In this document: positions 1 through 11,134 of the stretch, in pieces
Position numbering within the stretch: the first letter of the stretch is position 1
Layout of the letters: each line of letters begins with the position of its first letter
Assembly: GCF_050624435.1 (NCBI RefSeq)
Contig: NC_134538.1
Location: 112,356,437 to 112,420,436 of the forward strand
Reading direction: 5' to 3'
Source: Tenrec ecaudatus
Taxonomy: Eukaryota; Chordata; Mammalia; Afrosoricida; Tenrecidae
DNA: 64,000 nucleotides
The notes under the pieces: generated by a model
Told to the model about the DNA's origin: nothing
Seen by the model: the letters and a program-made list of their open reading frames with translations, nothing else
Databases searched by the model: none
Translations under genes and position numbers: made by a program

Positions 1-905
1 CTTGCATCACTCATTAGCTATCATAACCATTGTAGATTAATGGGGATTTTCAATGTAGACAGTTGTGTCCTCTGAGAATAATGACAGTTTTATTGCTTCT
101 TTATTAATGTGATTTTTTTTTGCTCTGACTTTTTCCACTGCTTTGAAATTCCAGTATTATGATATAATTGGTGGGACTAGATATCCATATTTTGGTTTTG
201 ATCTTAGTATAAAAAATTCAGGGTTTTTCTAATTAGGAACTCTGAGTTATTTATTAGTTGTGAATTTTCTTTAGGTGCCCATTATCAGGCTGAAAGGAAG
301 CCTTTCTAGTCTTTGTTTGGCACAATATTTTATCATGAATGTATGTTACATTTTGTCAAGTACTTCTGTAATGTTATTGAGATATTATGAATTTTTAAAA
401 AAATTATTGCATGCAAATTCATAATCTTACTTCCTGGGTAAATTCTACTTAGTTATGATACATTACTTTTTTTAGATATAATGTTGAATTCAACTTGCTT
501 GAGTTTTTTGTGTCTAGGTTTATAAGGAATTTCATCTTAATTTCCTTTCATTGCCCTTTTGTTATGAAGGAAATATTAGGTCTACAAATTTTGGCAGTTT
601 GCAAAGCTTTCAAATTCTGTTTCTTTAATTGCTATATTATTACTCAACATACCTATTTTTTCTAAGGTGAGATTTGATTGTTTTTTTCAAGAAATTTGTT
701 CATTCAAATATGTTATCAGCTTTATGGATATGAAATGTAATATTTTTAAAGTTTTAAGATAAAAAGTGATGAACCTTACTTTTTTCCCATCATTGATAAT
801 TTGTGTCTTCCATCTTTTTCCTTGAACACTCTGGCTAGAGGTCAGTCAATTATTCTGGTAATTTCAAAGGCACATCCTTGAATTTCATTGAACTTATTTT
901 CAGTG
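1..905 (-). mobile_element. Old L1 ORF2 fragment, antisense, cut by the window edge
   Basis: The plus strand reads like the reverse complement of mammalian L1 ORF2 in its reverse-transcriptase half. Stretches at about 60-120, 490-560 and 780-905 match the usual antisense pattern, for example 'ataatttgtgtcttccatc' near 798. There is no open frame and the sequence is heavily diverged, so this is an ancient L1M-type copy. It continues beyond the left edge. Identity comes from recall of the family pattern, not alignment. Confidence 0.72.
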
Positions 906-1289
906 ATTAGTAGAATAAAGAGGACACCTAAGAGCAGGAGAAGGAAATGGTTTGCAAGTCTCACTCCCTCCACGCACGACTGTCTGATTTGTCCTGAGAC
1001 GAGATGAAATTAATAGTGTTTACTGAATACCAGTTACAGGTTGTTTGGTCAAAGACCTCTGAGATGAATTCTGATCAGAACGACATAAAATTAACATGGA
1101 AATGATTGGATCTCTTGAAATTACAGGATCACCCAAATCCATTTTCCTGAAATAATATTTCATTCTTAAATCAAAACTGTCTCCGGAACTATCTCTAAAT
1201 TAAAAAACGGCTTATCTTAATTAATAAAGAATGTTGGCATTGAACATTTTACTTAATATACAAGTTGACAATAGTAACTGTAAGGTAAT
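906..1289. other. Unassigned AT-rich spacer
   Basis: I recognise no gene or repeat between the old L1 and the possible LTR. No frame of useful length and no splice-flanked exon is visible. Confidence 0.5.
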
Positions 1290-1790
1290 TTTGGTGTCAG
1301 AAAGAAAGAAAAAGCACAAAGGCAGAAAAGAGTTCTAAAGGTTTATTTCCGAATTCCCGGGAGAGATCCACGGGCCCCTAGTTGGGGCCTGACAAGTGAA
1401 GAGTTCATAGCCCACCTCTTGGGGAGGGGACAGACTGCTGGGGAATTTTCCATTGTGATTTGGCTGCCTGCAAAGCCGGGACTAAGCACTATGTTCAATG
1501 TTATCTGCAACGTTAGCTTCCTGTATCTGTGTTTGGAAGGTCACCGAAGGGGGGGGGTAAGGGGGGAAGGAGCTTGCTTTTTTTTTTTTTGCTTCGTCCT
1601 TGGAGTGTTTTTTACTTGCCCAGGGCGTTTTCTGCTTACTTGCCCCATCAAGTCCCATTTCTGACTAACAGTAACTATGAAGCACAACTGAGAACTTTTA
1701 GGAGAGTGAAGAGTAAAACGAAGTGGTGAAACAATGCAGCTAGAGATACTGAGCAGGGGGATACCATGTCAAGTATGTAAACAATAGCAT
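1290..1790 (-). mobile_element. Possible solo LTR or other retroelement 3' end
   Basis: This island is more GC-rich than its surroundings. Read on the minus strand it has an AATAAA signal (plus-strand 'tttatt' near 1343) just downstream of a GC-rich stretch, as in an LTR R region. A G run and T run near 1550-1590 are simple sequence. I could not find a convincing target-site duplication or terminal TG/CA pair, so the boundaries are approximate. It could instead be a processed transcript end. Confidence 0.35.
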
Positions 1791-4088
1791 TGATCTGTGC
1801 ATGTAGAAATCATTGTGCAGGCATGTGTCTTGTTGTGTATATTAAACATATATAAAAATCCATAAATAATTAGAGAAATAGTCATGTTGATTAGCCGTAC
1901 TGTTGGAAAGAAACTAGATGAGAAAATTCATACATAATAAACAGATAAAATATATTATTACTTAAAAGGGATGTATTGTTTAATTTCCCAAACTTGGAAA
2001 ATTTCTATATTTTTCTATTTTTTTCTTATTTTCAGTTTCACTTCATGATTTTCATAGAATAATCTTTACATGGCAGTTTTTACATATTTTATCTGCATAT
2101 TTTTCAATTTGTTAAGATTTTGCTAATGATCAAAAATGGCCCATGTTGTGCAGAATAATTCTACACAATAATTTGCTAACTATTTTAAAATTTGGCTGAT
2201 TTCTTCTAATCCACTTTTATAGCCATCCCTCTGTGTTTTGGTTTGCCAAGGGTCAGGTAGTTGTTCTCGTGTGCCCCATCTTTCCTCAGAGGGACTTACA
2301 ACTTTCTAGAGTCATTCTACTTAGTTTGTTTGCAACCTTAGCTGTCTTGTCATATGTTCAAGAAATGTCATTGTTGTGCCAATTGTACTTTTCCTCATTA
2401 TTAAGATGGGAGAAATGTGTCTTTTGCTGCATCCTACGTGGAAATGAAACACCATACAGACCTTATAATTTTGTGATAAAAATCTTGAACAGAAACCTGG
2501 TTATAAGAATCCTATTAAGGATAATCAAAATTTCTTCAAGGGTCAACTTATTAACAGTTGTCAGCTAAGCTAGTTGACAATTGAAGCTAAGCTAGTTGAC
2601 AATGATAGCAACATGATAAATTGTGCCACAAATCGATTTGAAATTTGAACTAGCTGTGTTTTTAGTTAGAAATTTGGCAGGGAAATGTAGGAGTGGGGAA
2701 AATGAGAGCGAGAGAGAGAGCAAACCCTTCTTTCTACAATTGTGGTCTCTTCTCATATTGAGGTATTACATTTGTAAAATTCTAATCTAGGGTAATGTCA
2801 ACACAATGAAATGGTTTAAATATATCAAAAAGAGCTGTCCAGTGATCACCATCATTAATTTTAGAACATTGTTTTCATTCTTGAACCCATTATTATTAGC
2901 TTCCCATTTCTTCCCGATTTCCTCTGCTTCAACCCTAAGGAATCTAGGTACTGATTTCATGTTAAAAAAAATCATATGAAAAAACCTCAAGAATGACAAC
3001 AAAACAAAACAGAAAAATTATAATTCAAAATATATCACAAGATAGTACAAATCAGAACAAATTAAAAATGAGTCAAAGGGGGAAACAAATGGTATGTTAA
3101 ATTTTAACTACCTATGTTTGCAGTAACCTACAATACACTGTCTGAAGGCAAGACTATTTACATCCTTAGTCAACAGTTTGAGGAATTTCAATGGAGGTTT
3201 AATCAGAGTCAGGGTCTGCAAATGGATTTTGGGGTTTCAGTGTCATCCATAGCCTTCTGCAAACCAAGTGATCAGAATTTAAGCTCTATTAATTCCCTCC
3301 TTTGAGCTTGGATTTTATTATTTAAGATCCTCGGATACATGGGTTGCTGTGCTCCTTCCTTGTTGGCATGCCTCTGAGTTGGCAGCTCATTTTAAGACAA
3401 GCTTTCAAGATGATAAATCAATTTAATTTACCAGATAAATGTATACAAAGAACCTACAACAAAGAGGATTTGGGACATAAAGAGAGATAAAATATATGTC
3501 TGACCTTCGAGTGACTTATAGCTTCTTAAAGAGGTAGAACATAAGCTAATAAATTAAGAAAGTTCTAAGATCTACCCTAGAAGAATCCTTTTCCCAGTCA
3601 GTACTCAAAAGTAGGAATAGACCCATCGTGCTTGGGCAACGTGGGTTCAGAGGAGACCTTATAGTGGACCTAATGTTTGATTTGGGCCCTAAAGAGGAAC
3701 CTGTCTGTGCTCAATAGTCTGCAAAGCCGGCGATAAGGAAGAACAAGGTTCTTCCAAGGAAATTCTCAGTGTGAGTGAAAACATGGAAGTAAAGTTTACT
3801 CTACGGATGGCTTAGAGCAGATTAGTTTGTTAGCATAGGTCTCATGCCCTGAGGAAATGGGAGGCGAGGCAGAGTTGCTTTTGATGCCCTATAGCGCGCA
3901 GTGAGATAGAACAGATGTCTCTGACATTGTGCATGGAAAAGAACCCTTCATTGAGCAAAATAATTTTGAGTAAAGGTGAAAATATGAGAGCAAATTTTCT
4001 GGTGAGTCTTATAAAATACTGAAAGTACTAATTTAATTGTGGAAATGGCACATTCACCTGAATGAGTGGTCACTGTGAGGATCATTAA
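1791..4088. other. AT-rich DNA with minor simple repeats
   Basis: No gene is recognised. It contains two copies of a 20-base unit at 2563-2604 (period 22), a GA-rich run at 2704-2720 and an imperfect palindrome at 2145-2168. The moderately GC-rich stretch at about 3590-4010 may be an ancient interspersed repeat, but I cannot assign it. Confidence 0.4.
2563..2604. repeat. Two-copy 22-bp tandem repeat
   Basis: The unit AGCTAAGCTAGTTGACAAT occurs at 2563 and again at 2585, separated by three bases. It looks like a local duplication. Confidence 0.85.
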
Positions 4089-4245
4089 GGAGCCCTGGTG
4101 GGGCTGTCCGACAGGCTGCGGGCTCCTAACTACAGGCCTGGCCGTCCAAACCCATCAACTGCTCCACAGGAGGAGCTAAGACTTGTGCTCAGGTAGAGTC
4201 AGAACTCTGGAAACCCTAGGTAGGACTGCTAAGAGTTGCAGTATG
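4089..4245 (+). mobile_element. AfroSINE, 3'-truncated
   Basis: It begins with GGAGCCCTGGTGG, the usual AfroSINE start, followed by the tRNA-like segment with a B-box-like stretch near 4140. The copy then loses the normal tail (the bases around GGGTCGCTATGAGTC are absent) and ends in GT-rich DNA. It is diverged. Confidence 0.85.
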
Positions 4246-4479
4246 CTCTGTGGGGGTGTGAGTGTGTATGTTTGGTAGACATAGATCATTATAGTCAAAT
4301 GTTATGGCATTAGTACATCACACTAAGAAATGTGATTTATAAGGCAGATGGTTTAACATTTCCACGGAAGAGTTCATAAAGTTAATTTGGTTAGGAGGAG
4401 CAGAACATTAACATAAGAAATATAAAGTTCTTCACCTAACATGTTATCGAGCAGGAAGATTAAAGTAGTGTTGGACAAC
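4246..4479. other. Unassigned spacer
   Basis: AT-rich, with a short GT-rich start. Nothing is recognised. Confidence 0.4.
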
Positions 4480-4662
4480 TACCTTGAATAGTGATTCTCA
4501 CATTTGGTTGCACATTAGAAACACTTGTGCAATTTTAAAGGAACCCAAATATCAAGTTTCACTGGTAGGTATTAGTAGAGAATCTCTGACAGGTGCTAGT
4601 TAGGCATAGTTTAAAAGATTCTCAGGAATTCAACATGCAGTAAATTTTTGATACCAGTAGTC
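4480..4662 (+). mobile_element. MER5-like hAT (Charlie) MITE
   Basis: The start resembles the MER5 end (TAGTGATTCTCACATTTGG, then 'tgcacattagaa'). The far end has the matching inverted segment (TTTAAAAGATTCTCAGG to ACATGCAG). Length is close to the usual ~180-190 bp. This is an old eutherian DNA transposon and does not help place the species. Confidence 0.72.
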
Positions 4663-5527
4663 TAGCATTAACATTTCCTTCCTATTATTCATCTGAGTTA
4701 GTGTTACATAGGAAAATGATACAGTCAAAAGAAATAATGTAGAAAGAATGCTTTTCAGAATTGGTCATGATTATTATTGTTCTAATACAAAAAACTGAAT
4801 GCTTGATGGAATTTTAGAAGCTTTGAGTTTTTTAACCACTATTGAAAACAAAACAAAGCAAAACACTAATGCTATCTTGTCTGTCTTCACATATCTAAAA
4901 TAAGATGAGTTTTCTTCAAATAAGAACTACTAGTTCATTACTATGTTCTGAGAAGCAAAGGATGGCTACCTTCCCCAGAAAACCTAGTCAATGAGGAAAA
5001 CATTACTGTAAATTCTCATTTGGTCTGAGCTTGCCACTCCTTTTGTCAAAGGGAAAACTGAAGTTCAAGAAAATGAAGGTAGAATCTAAATTGATTGATT
5101 TTCATGCTCATTTTGTTTCTAAGGCTCTGCAAGGCCCAGCACACCAGGTCCATGCTGAGTGTTCACATGACTAACCTGGAGGCCAGAAGTACTATTTTTA
5201 GGGCAAAAAAATAGCAAGTTGAAAATTTTGCTTGGAAATCAATGTGTTCATCTCAAAGGTATCATATTTCTAATGAAACTATCAGCGAGCAAAGTATGGT
5301 CTTTGAAGAAGCAACACTTAAAATATGGGCTGAAGAATAATGATAATCATTTCCCAGGATAATTCGAAGTATATCAATGTGCATAGAAAGCATGAAGTAT
5401 CTACTGCACATCTGCAATGTCCTGAAGGTTGACTAAGCACCATGGTGCATATGCGCATTTGATAGGCTTATTTATTTGTTTATAATAAGGATCTTAAAAT
5501 ATATTGGTAAACTAAGAGTACAGATGA
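4663..5527. other. Unassigned AT-rich spacer
   Basis: No gene is recognised. The stretch around 5020-5110 is weakly MIR-like, but too diverged for a separate call. Confidence 0.4.
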
Positions 5528-6225
5528 GGAGTCCTGGTGGGTGATATATTGGCCTACTGTGTTAGTCTGTGTTGAATAAAGGAACAAATCTAGCGATACG
5601 TATATGTGTGTAAGAGAGAACTTTATATCAAAGAGCCATTGTACATTAAGAAAACACCCCGGCCCAGTCCAGAGCAAGTCCACAAGTCCGATATTACCTC
5701 ATATGTCGACACTAGTCCATAAATTCCTCTTTAGACTCACACACCCATGCAATGATGCCAAATGCAAGATCACAGCCCAGTGAGTGGAAAGTCTCGTGGA
5801 TCCAGTGGTGGTGGAAGCATCTCAGTGCTGGCGTTGGGTCTCCACATGGCTCCTCCAGGACCAGGGCTCAGCTCTGTCAGCATAGCTCCATGTGTCTTGT
5901 CAATAGGAATGTCTCACAGGGAGAGTATGTCTGCCCTCCAATGAGTTATCTCTGTTGTGCCTCCAGATGAGGTCATCAAGCTGCGACCTGATTGACAGGC
6001 CTAATTCCACCCCTTCCTCTGATACCGTCTCAAGTTGACACCAGATTATGTAACTACCACACATACTGACCACAAGGTCAGCAATTCAAAACCATTGGCC
6101 ACTCTGTGGGACAAATACTAGGCTTTCTACTCCTGTAAAGTGTCACAGAAACCCACAAGGAAAGTTCTACTCTCTCCTACAAGGTCACTATGAGTCAGAA
6201 TTGACTGAAAAGTAGTGAGTTTGGC
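5528..6225 (+). mobile_element. AfroSINE split by a solo LTR
   Basis: The SINE starts at 5528 (GGAGTCCTGGTGG) and runs to 5559. It is interrupted at GGCCTACTG by an LTR and resumes at 6064 with TACTGACCACAAGGTC. It then continues through the normal tail (GGTCACTATGAGTCAGAATT, then AGTGAGTTTGG). Removing 5560-6068 restores one contiguous SINE, which shows the SINE was there first. Confidence 0.9.
5560..6063 (+). mobile_element. Solo LTR of ERVL-MaLR type
   Basis: A 504-bp LTR starts TGTTAGTCTG and ends CCACACA, flanked by an exact 5-bp target duplication TACTG (5555-5559 and 6064-6068). The TGTTAGTC start, the end near AAGTTGACACC..TAACTACCACA and the 5-bp duplication fit MaLR LTRs. No internal viral sequence is present, so it is a solo LTR left by recombination. 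Two relatives lie at 14,423 and 22,826. Confidence 0.85.
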
Positions 6226-6263
6226 TGTTGGAAGACAGCACTTGCTGAAACCACCAGATAGAA

Positions 6264-6320
6264 GGGGACCTTCAAAAAGTTCATGGAAAAAAGGAATTAA
6301 AAATAATGGAATTTTCCCCT
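6264..6320. mobile_element. Mariner-type terminal fragment
   Basis: The sequence GGGACCTTCAAAAAGTTCATGG resembles a mariner-type terminal repeat and also matches the left end of the MITE at 63,615. I found no partner terminus downstream, so only one end seems to remain. Confidence 0.5.
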
Positions 6321-7262
6321 AAACGATTCGCCTTCTAAAATGATAAACTGTATAATATGATTTGGCAACAATCACAAGAGAAACTTGAATTTGTTCCATA
6401 GTAACATGAGAAGTACCACTTTTCTTTTTTAATGTCTCGACTACAATAGCAAAAGAAGTTAAGAAAGTACACATTAAGGAAGTCTGAGAATATTTGATGA
6501 GATCAATATAATAAACTATTTTTAATTTGCTTGAATGAAAAGAGAGGCTATGGAGGAAAGGAAAACTCCACAAATAAAGAATAAAGTCCTGGATATCAAA
6601 TTAATTCAGTTATATAAGTTGCCTTTTTTCAATTAATAGTGGTCGAGGAGACTTTTTAGATCATAATATATCTTTAACTAGAAAATTCCTCCATTAGATT
6701 GGCAGGTCCTCCATCAGACTATGAGTTCCTTGTGAAGGATAATGTGTTATTCTTTCTACCTCCTCTCACAGATGAAATACCAAATATATAAAAAGAGTGT
6801 GATGCTAACAAAGTTTTTCTAGATTCATTCATTTAGTATATATTTTTCTCCTCAAATCCTCAGGTCATTGACAGTTGGCTATCTTGAAAGTGGTTTTTTT
6901 TTTCATTCTGACATTAAAGTTTAATTATTTTACTTATCATTTGTGTGCTTTGACATTGGAGAGATATCGCTGTGTTAGCTTACTTTGATAAATGATGGGC
7001 TAAAAATTTGCGATAACATACTATGGTCTTAACAACTATGACTTAAATCTTTAGCACAAGGATGCATTGACTTCAGAAAAACAAATGACCCTCTTATGTC
7101 CCAATAGCATACCATCAAGTCTGAAATAAAGTAGTCTTTTCTCCCTATTTAATATGCAATTTTCTTTGCCTGTCTTTTGAGAACTATAAATGTATAAAAG
7201 TATTTTTAGTGCTGCATTTCTTTTAACTTCTTAGAATTGACAAGGCCTGCAGAATAAGAGGG
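6321..7262. other. Unassigned AT-rich spacer
   Basis: No gene or clear repeat is visible. The short frame at 6319-6573 (minus) has no recognisable domain. Confidence 0.45.
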
Positions 7263-7390
7263 AAAGGATGAGGCTTTCTACTCCTGCTCACAGTCAGAGT
7301 CTCAGAAACTCACCAGGGCAGTTCTGTCGTATCCTATAGGGTCTCTATCAATCAGCATTGACCTGACAGCAGTGAGCGTGGTTTTGCTGT
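7263..7390 (+). mobile_element. AfroSINE, 5'-truncated
   Basis: Only the second half is present, from GAGGCTTTCTACTCCTG through TCCTATAGGGTCTCTATC to CAGTGAGCGTGG. A second, fuller copy follows directly, giving a head-to-tail pair. Confidence 0.82.
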
Positions 7391-7394
7391 GTGT

Positions 7395-7600
7395 TATGGT
7401 GTAATGGACATGTGGTATGCTGCTAACTCTAAGTTCTGCAGTTTGAACTCACCAGCCACTTCACGGGAAAAAAGATGAGGATTTCCACCCCTGTTAAGAT
7501 TAACAACCTAGGAAACCCACAGGGGCGGTTCTACTTCATCCCACAGGGTCGCTCTCAGTTGGAAGTGAATCAATGGTAGTGAGTTTAGCTTTGAGTTTCT
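7395..7600 (+). mobile_element. AfroSINE, nearly full length
   Basis: The tRNA-like part (CTGCTAACTCTAAGTTCTGC, then AGTTTGAACTCACC) is followed by the body and by a tail with CACAGGGTCGCTCTCAG and GTAGTGAGTTTAGC. Confidence 0.87.
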
Positions 7601-8005
7601 GTCTTTAATGGAAAATCATCGTGCCTTTAGTTTCATTAATCTTCCCTATGGACTCCCCTGGAGGGGAATGTGCACTAGTGTGATACACATCAGTATGTTC
7701 TTAAGTACAGAGGGAATGTCTTGGACATCTTTGCAGGGCCAAGGCATGAGCATCAATGCTCCTCTTCCTGAAGCAGCTCTTTAGGCTCTGAGCTTCCTAT
7801 GCCCCTGATCTCTCGATTTTGCTGATATCCCAACTTTATTGATTACATAGTCATTTGAATTGTTTTCTGGTGGATGAAATTCTGTTATCTGTATTAATAA
7901 ATACATATGGTCATTTCAGAGCTGCTTACATGTGTTCTAAATGTCAGAACATTTATGTATGAATTTCAGTTTACAACTTGAGAACAAATGAAAAAACAAC
8001 TTAAT
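7601..8005. other. Unassigned spacer
   Basis: Single-copy-looking sequence; nothing is recognised. Confidence 0.4.
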
Positions 8006-8203
8006 TGCCCTGGTGATGCAACGGGTCAGGTGCTAAACCAAAGGTCGGTGGTTGAGATTCACCAAAACTTTTTAGGAGAAAGACATGATGGTCTGTCCTT
8101 GAAGATTATCAACCTTGGAAGCCCTAGGGGACAGTTCCACTTTGTTCTGTAGGGTCACTATGAAGTCCAGTCACTATGAGGGCAGTAGGATTGGATTTAT
8201 TAG
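8006..8203 (+). mobile_element. AfroSINE
   Basis: It starts at TGCCCTGGTGATGC, has GGTCGGTGGTTGAGATTCACC as the B-box region, and ends with TAGGGTCACTATGAAGTCC. It is moderately diverged. Confidence 0.86.
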
Positions 8204-8794
8204 TTCATGTTGTTGTGTTTGCAATATAGTAATCTGTTCACTGTGCGTGTGATGTCTAATAGGATAGGCAGTCTTTCTGGAAAAAAAGTAAACTTTTTTT
8301 GTACTTAGTTTAAGATTGCTAACTAGATTCCAAGAGTAGACTTCAAAAAATATCTAACAGTGAGGAAAGATATTCATTATATTTTGGTATCTATAAGATC
8401 TAGTTATTTTTCAGGATGAAGATTCAAGTTTACCTAAATATGGATGTCAATTTGTGATCTAATTTCAACACTTGCTTATTTTTTCTTCTAATTGGCAATA
8501 CCCACGTTCCTTCGGTTACCACATATGAAAAATCATAACAGAGGTTCAGTTCTCACTGGAAGTATACTGCTTCATATTGCATGGCTTACAGGGAAGGGAA
8601 ATATTCATTGTACATGAATTTGGGAGAACTTTCATGGGGAGAGAAAAGATAAGGATTGTATACATGAAAGGAGGTAGAGATTTAAAGAAAGCTGAAAAAA
8701 AGAACCACAGTATTTCTGGACTGGCTTACTGATAGGAGGAGCTGAGTCACACACTTTTCCACTTTTGTTCTAGAAACAACCACGTGTTAGTTTG
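8204..8794. other. Unassigned AT-rich spacer
   Basis: No gene or repeat is recognised between the SINE and the RTE tail. Confidence 0.4.
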
Positions 8795-9090
8795 TTTTGT
8801 CCTGTAGTCCCTTGCAGTACTTTGGACACGCTCTCAGGAGACACGTACCTCTGTAGTCTGGGCATGTTATAAGGAGACAGCAGCCCTGAAGAAGGACATC
8901 ATGTCTGGTAAAGAGGAAGGGCAAGGACAAGGAGGAAGGCCATCGGCAAGATAATTGACAGTGGCTCGACCATGGGCTCAAACACAGGAAGAAACAGTGA
9001 GGACGGCACAGGGAAAGGTAGCGTTTCCTTCGCTTGTACGTAGGGGTCACTGAGCTGGAACTGACTCAACGGCTCCTGAAAACAGCATGT
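8795..9090 (+). mobile_element. RTE (BovB-like) LINE, 3' end
   Basis: This is the end of the RTE ORF and the short 3'UTR: TACTTTGGACACGCTCTCAGG, GAAGGACATCATGTCTGG, GACAGTGGCTCGACC, then AGGGGTCACTGAGCTGGAAC. Frames are broken. The final bases (GTCACTGAGCTGGAACTGACTCAACGG) parallel the AfroSINE tail. A GGACA..AGGAGACA motif is repeated near 8824 and 8860, suggesting a small internal duplication. Confidence 0.85.
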
Positions 9091-9642
9091 AAGAGAAGGG
9101 AGTAAAACGTACACCAGGCCCTTTATGTTATTTTATTATATTCTTTCGGCAACAGACTAAGGAGATAGATACCATACACTGTGAGAGACCAAAAAACTGA
9201 AGGTCAGGAGAAAACAGTGACTTCCCCAGTGAATGGAAGAACGAATAGTACAATTCAACAACTTTCCTTTCCCTTCTGTCACCCACACCACAAGCAGAAA
9301 GATATAGTTTAATGTTTTCTAATTGATTTTCATTTTTCTTTGTCTGTAACTCCCTCCATCCTTGCCTTCTCAACACGGCTAGCTTCCTCTTTGTATATCC
9401 ATTTCCCCTTGGCTTTGGCTTTGGCTATCCTGAAATGATGGTAGATGGAGCGCCTCAATGATTTATCATGCCAGAATCATACAGCTTTTCTTTTCTGTTC
9501 TCCGTTGGTTGGGAATCCTGTTGATGCTTACTCTGAAATATCTATGTCAAGACTCTTCCCTATGTCTGCTAAAATAGTGCTGCCCCTTGGATCTAAACCA
9601 CCATAGGCTCTTCTTGTAACTACGTCAATAGCCTCTTGCTCC
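9091..9642. other. Unassigned spacer
   Basis: No known family is recognised. A six-base unit (TTGGCT) repeats near 9409-9425. Confidence 0.4.
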
Positions 9643-9941
9643 TAGTCCCTGCTTCTGCATCCTTTTATCAAGATAGTATTTTGTGAGATTGTTTTAACAT
9701 AGGATGGATGATGTCAATTATTTTTCTCAATGACTCCTATCATTTGAGACCAGGTGTCACAGTCCTATATGCCTACAGGGTCTTTTATGCTAGTAGTCCC
9801 TGCTTCTGCATCCTTTTATCAAGATAGTATTTTGTGAAATTGTTTTAAACATAGGATGGATGATGTCAATTATTTTTCTCAATGACTCCTATCATTTGAG
9901 ACCAGGTGTCACAGTCCTATATGCCTACAGGGTCTTTTATG
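9643..9941. repeat. 151-bp tandem duplication
   Basis: The segment starting TAGTCCCTGCTTCTGCATCC at 9643 recurs at 9794, giving a period of 151 bases. Over about 148 compared bases I count two differences: GAGATTG against GAAATTG, and one extra A in TTTTAA(A)CATAGG. The unit is not a repeat family I know. The near identity implies a recent event or an assembly artefact. Confidence 0.9.
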
Positions 9942-10244
9942 ACTTGATTGATCATTTTAGCCCTTTGTCATTCTTGCTTATTCAAGCCCAAGGCTCTCAC
10001 TTTATCTTCAAATAGCATCCTAGCTTTCTTCTTGTCTCCAGGTCTCTTGACCTGGCCATACCAGGTAGACTGGCCTTACCTCTCTTTGGCAGATTATTTC
10101 TCAAGTATTTAGATGGGTAAATGCTGCAGCTCCTTTTAGAGTCACAGACATGTCTTCTTTCAACCAGGTAGATCCTGACCATTATACTTAACATTGGAAC
10201 CAAAGCTTCCGATCTTCTTTATTCTTCTTGTTTTCCAGCCCCAG
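9942..10244. other. Unassigned, possibly upstream L2
   Basis: No coding signal. It may be a diverged continuation of the L2 that follows. Confidence 0.35.
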
Positions 10245-10420
10245 TTTTCTATCCATAGTACTTACTAATATATAATTTAATTTAATTATTATCTGTTGTA
10301 CTCCTTTACCTGTATACTCCCTTATTTCCAATCACCTCTGAAAGAGGAGAGGTCTCTATTTCACTGATATCTCCAACATCCATGGGACATAGTAAATACG
10401 CAAGCAATACTTACTAAGAA
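10245..10420 (+). mobile_element. L2 LINE 3' end
   Basis: The order of motifs fits an L2 tail: a 'tagtacttact' block, a T-rich run, GAGGAGAGGTCTCTATTTCAC, then 'atgggacatagtaaatacg' in place of the usual GGCACATAGTAGGTGC. It is ancient and diverged. Confidence 0.62.
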
Positions 10421-10468
10421 ATCTCACCATGAGTCAGAATTGGCTCAGTGGCAATGAGTTTGGTTTCA
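10421..10468 (+). mobile_element. AfroSINE tail fragment
   Basis: Only the last ~48 bases are present: CACCATGAGTCAGAATTGGC and GGCAATGAGTTTGGTT. Confidence 0.72.
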
Positions 10469-10511
10469 CATAACAGAGGCAAAATGAGTTTTTTTAAAAA
10501 AAATCATTTTA

Positions 10512-10648
10512 CCTGATGCAAAGTGCTTAAGTGGAGAGCAAATGCTTTGAAAATGATTAGGGCAAAGAATGTACAGATATGCTTTATACAATTGATTTAT
10601 GTATATGCATGGATTGCGATGAGTTGTATGAGCCCCTAATAAAATGTT
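10512..10648 (+). mobile_element. L1 tail, severely 5'-truncated, nested
   Basis: Only the last ~137 bases are present, from ACCTGATGCAAAGTGCTTAAG to GTATGAGCCCCTAATAAAATG and the A run. It is flanked by an exact 14-bp target duplication AAAAAATCATTTTA (10,498-10,511 and 10,649-10,662), which belongs to the minus-strand L1 it landed in. Confidence 0.87.
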
Positions 10649-11134
10649 AAAAAATCATTTTATTGGGGGATCATACAATTCTTATCACTATCCATATATC
10701 CATCCATTGTGTCAAGCACATATATACATTTCTTGCCATTATCATTCTCAAAACATTTTCCTTCCACTTGAGCCCTTAATGTCAGCTGCTCATTTACCCC
10801 CTCTCTCCCCTTCACAATTCATAAATTGTTATTATTTTTCCATATGCTACACTGTTCAGCATCTCCCCCTGCCCTCTTCTCTGCTGTCCATCCCCCTGTG
10901 AGGAGGTTATACATAGATTCTTGTAATCAGTTCCCCCTTTCTATCCCACATTCCCTCCACCCTTCAGGCATCGCCACTCTCACCACTGGTCCTGGAGGAG
11001 TCATTGGTCCTGGATCTCCTGTATTTCCGGTCTCTATCTGTACCAGTGTACATCCTCTGGTCTAGCCAGATTTGTAAGGTAGAATTGGGATCATGATAGC
11101 GGGCAGGGGGAGGAAGTATTTAAGAACTAGAGGA

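Noticed and set aside
5560-6063. Full-length endogenous retrovirus
   Set aside because: Only one LTR with a direct 5-bp duplication on each side; no internal region.
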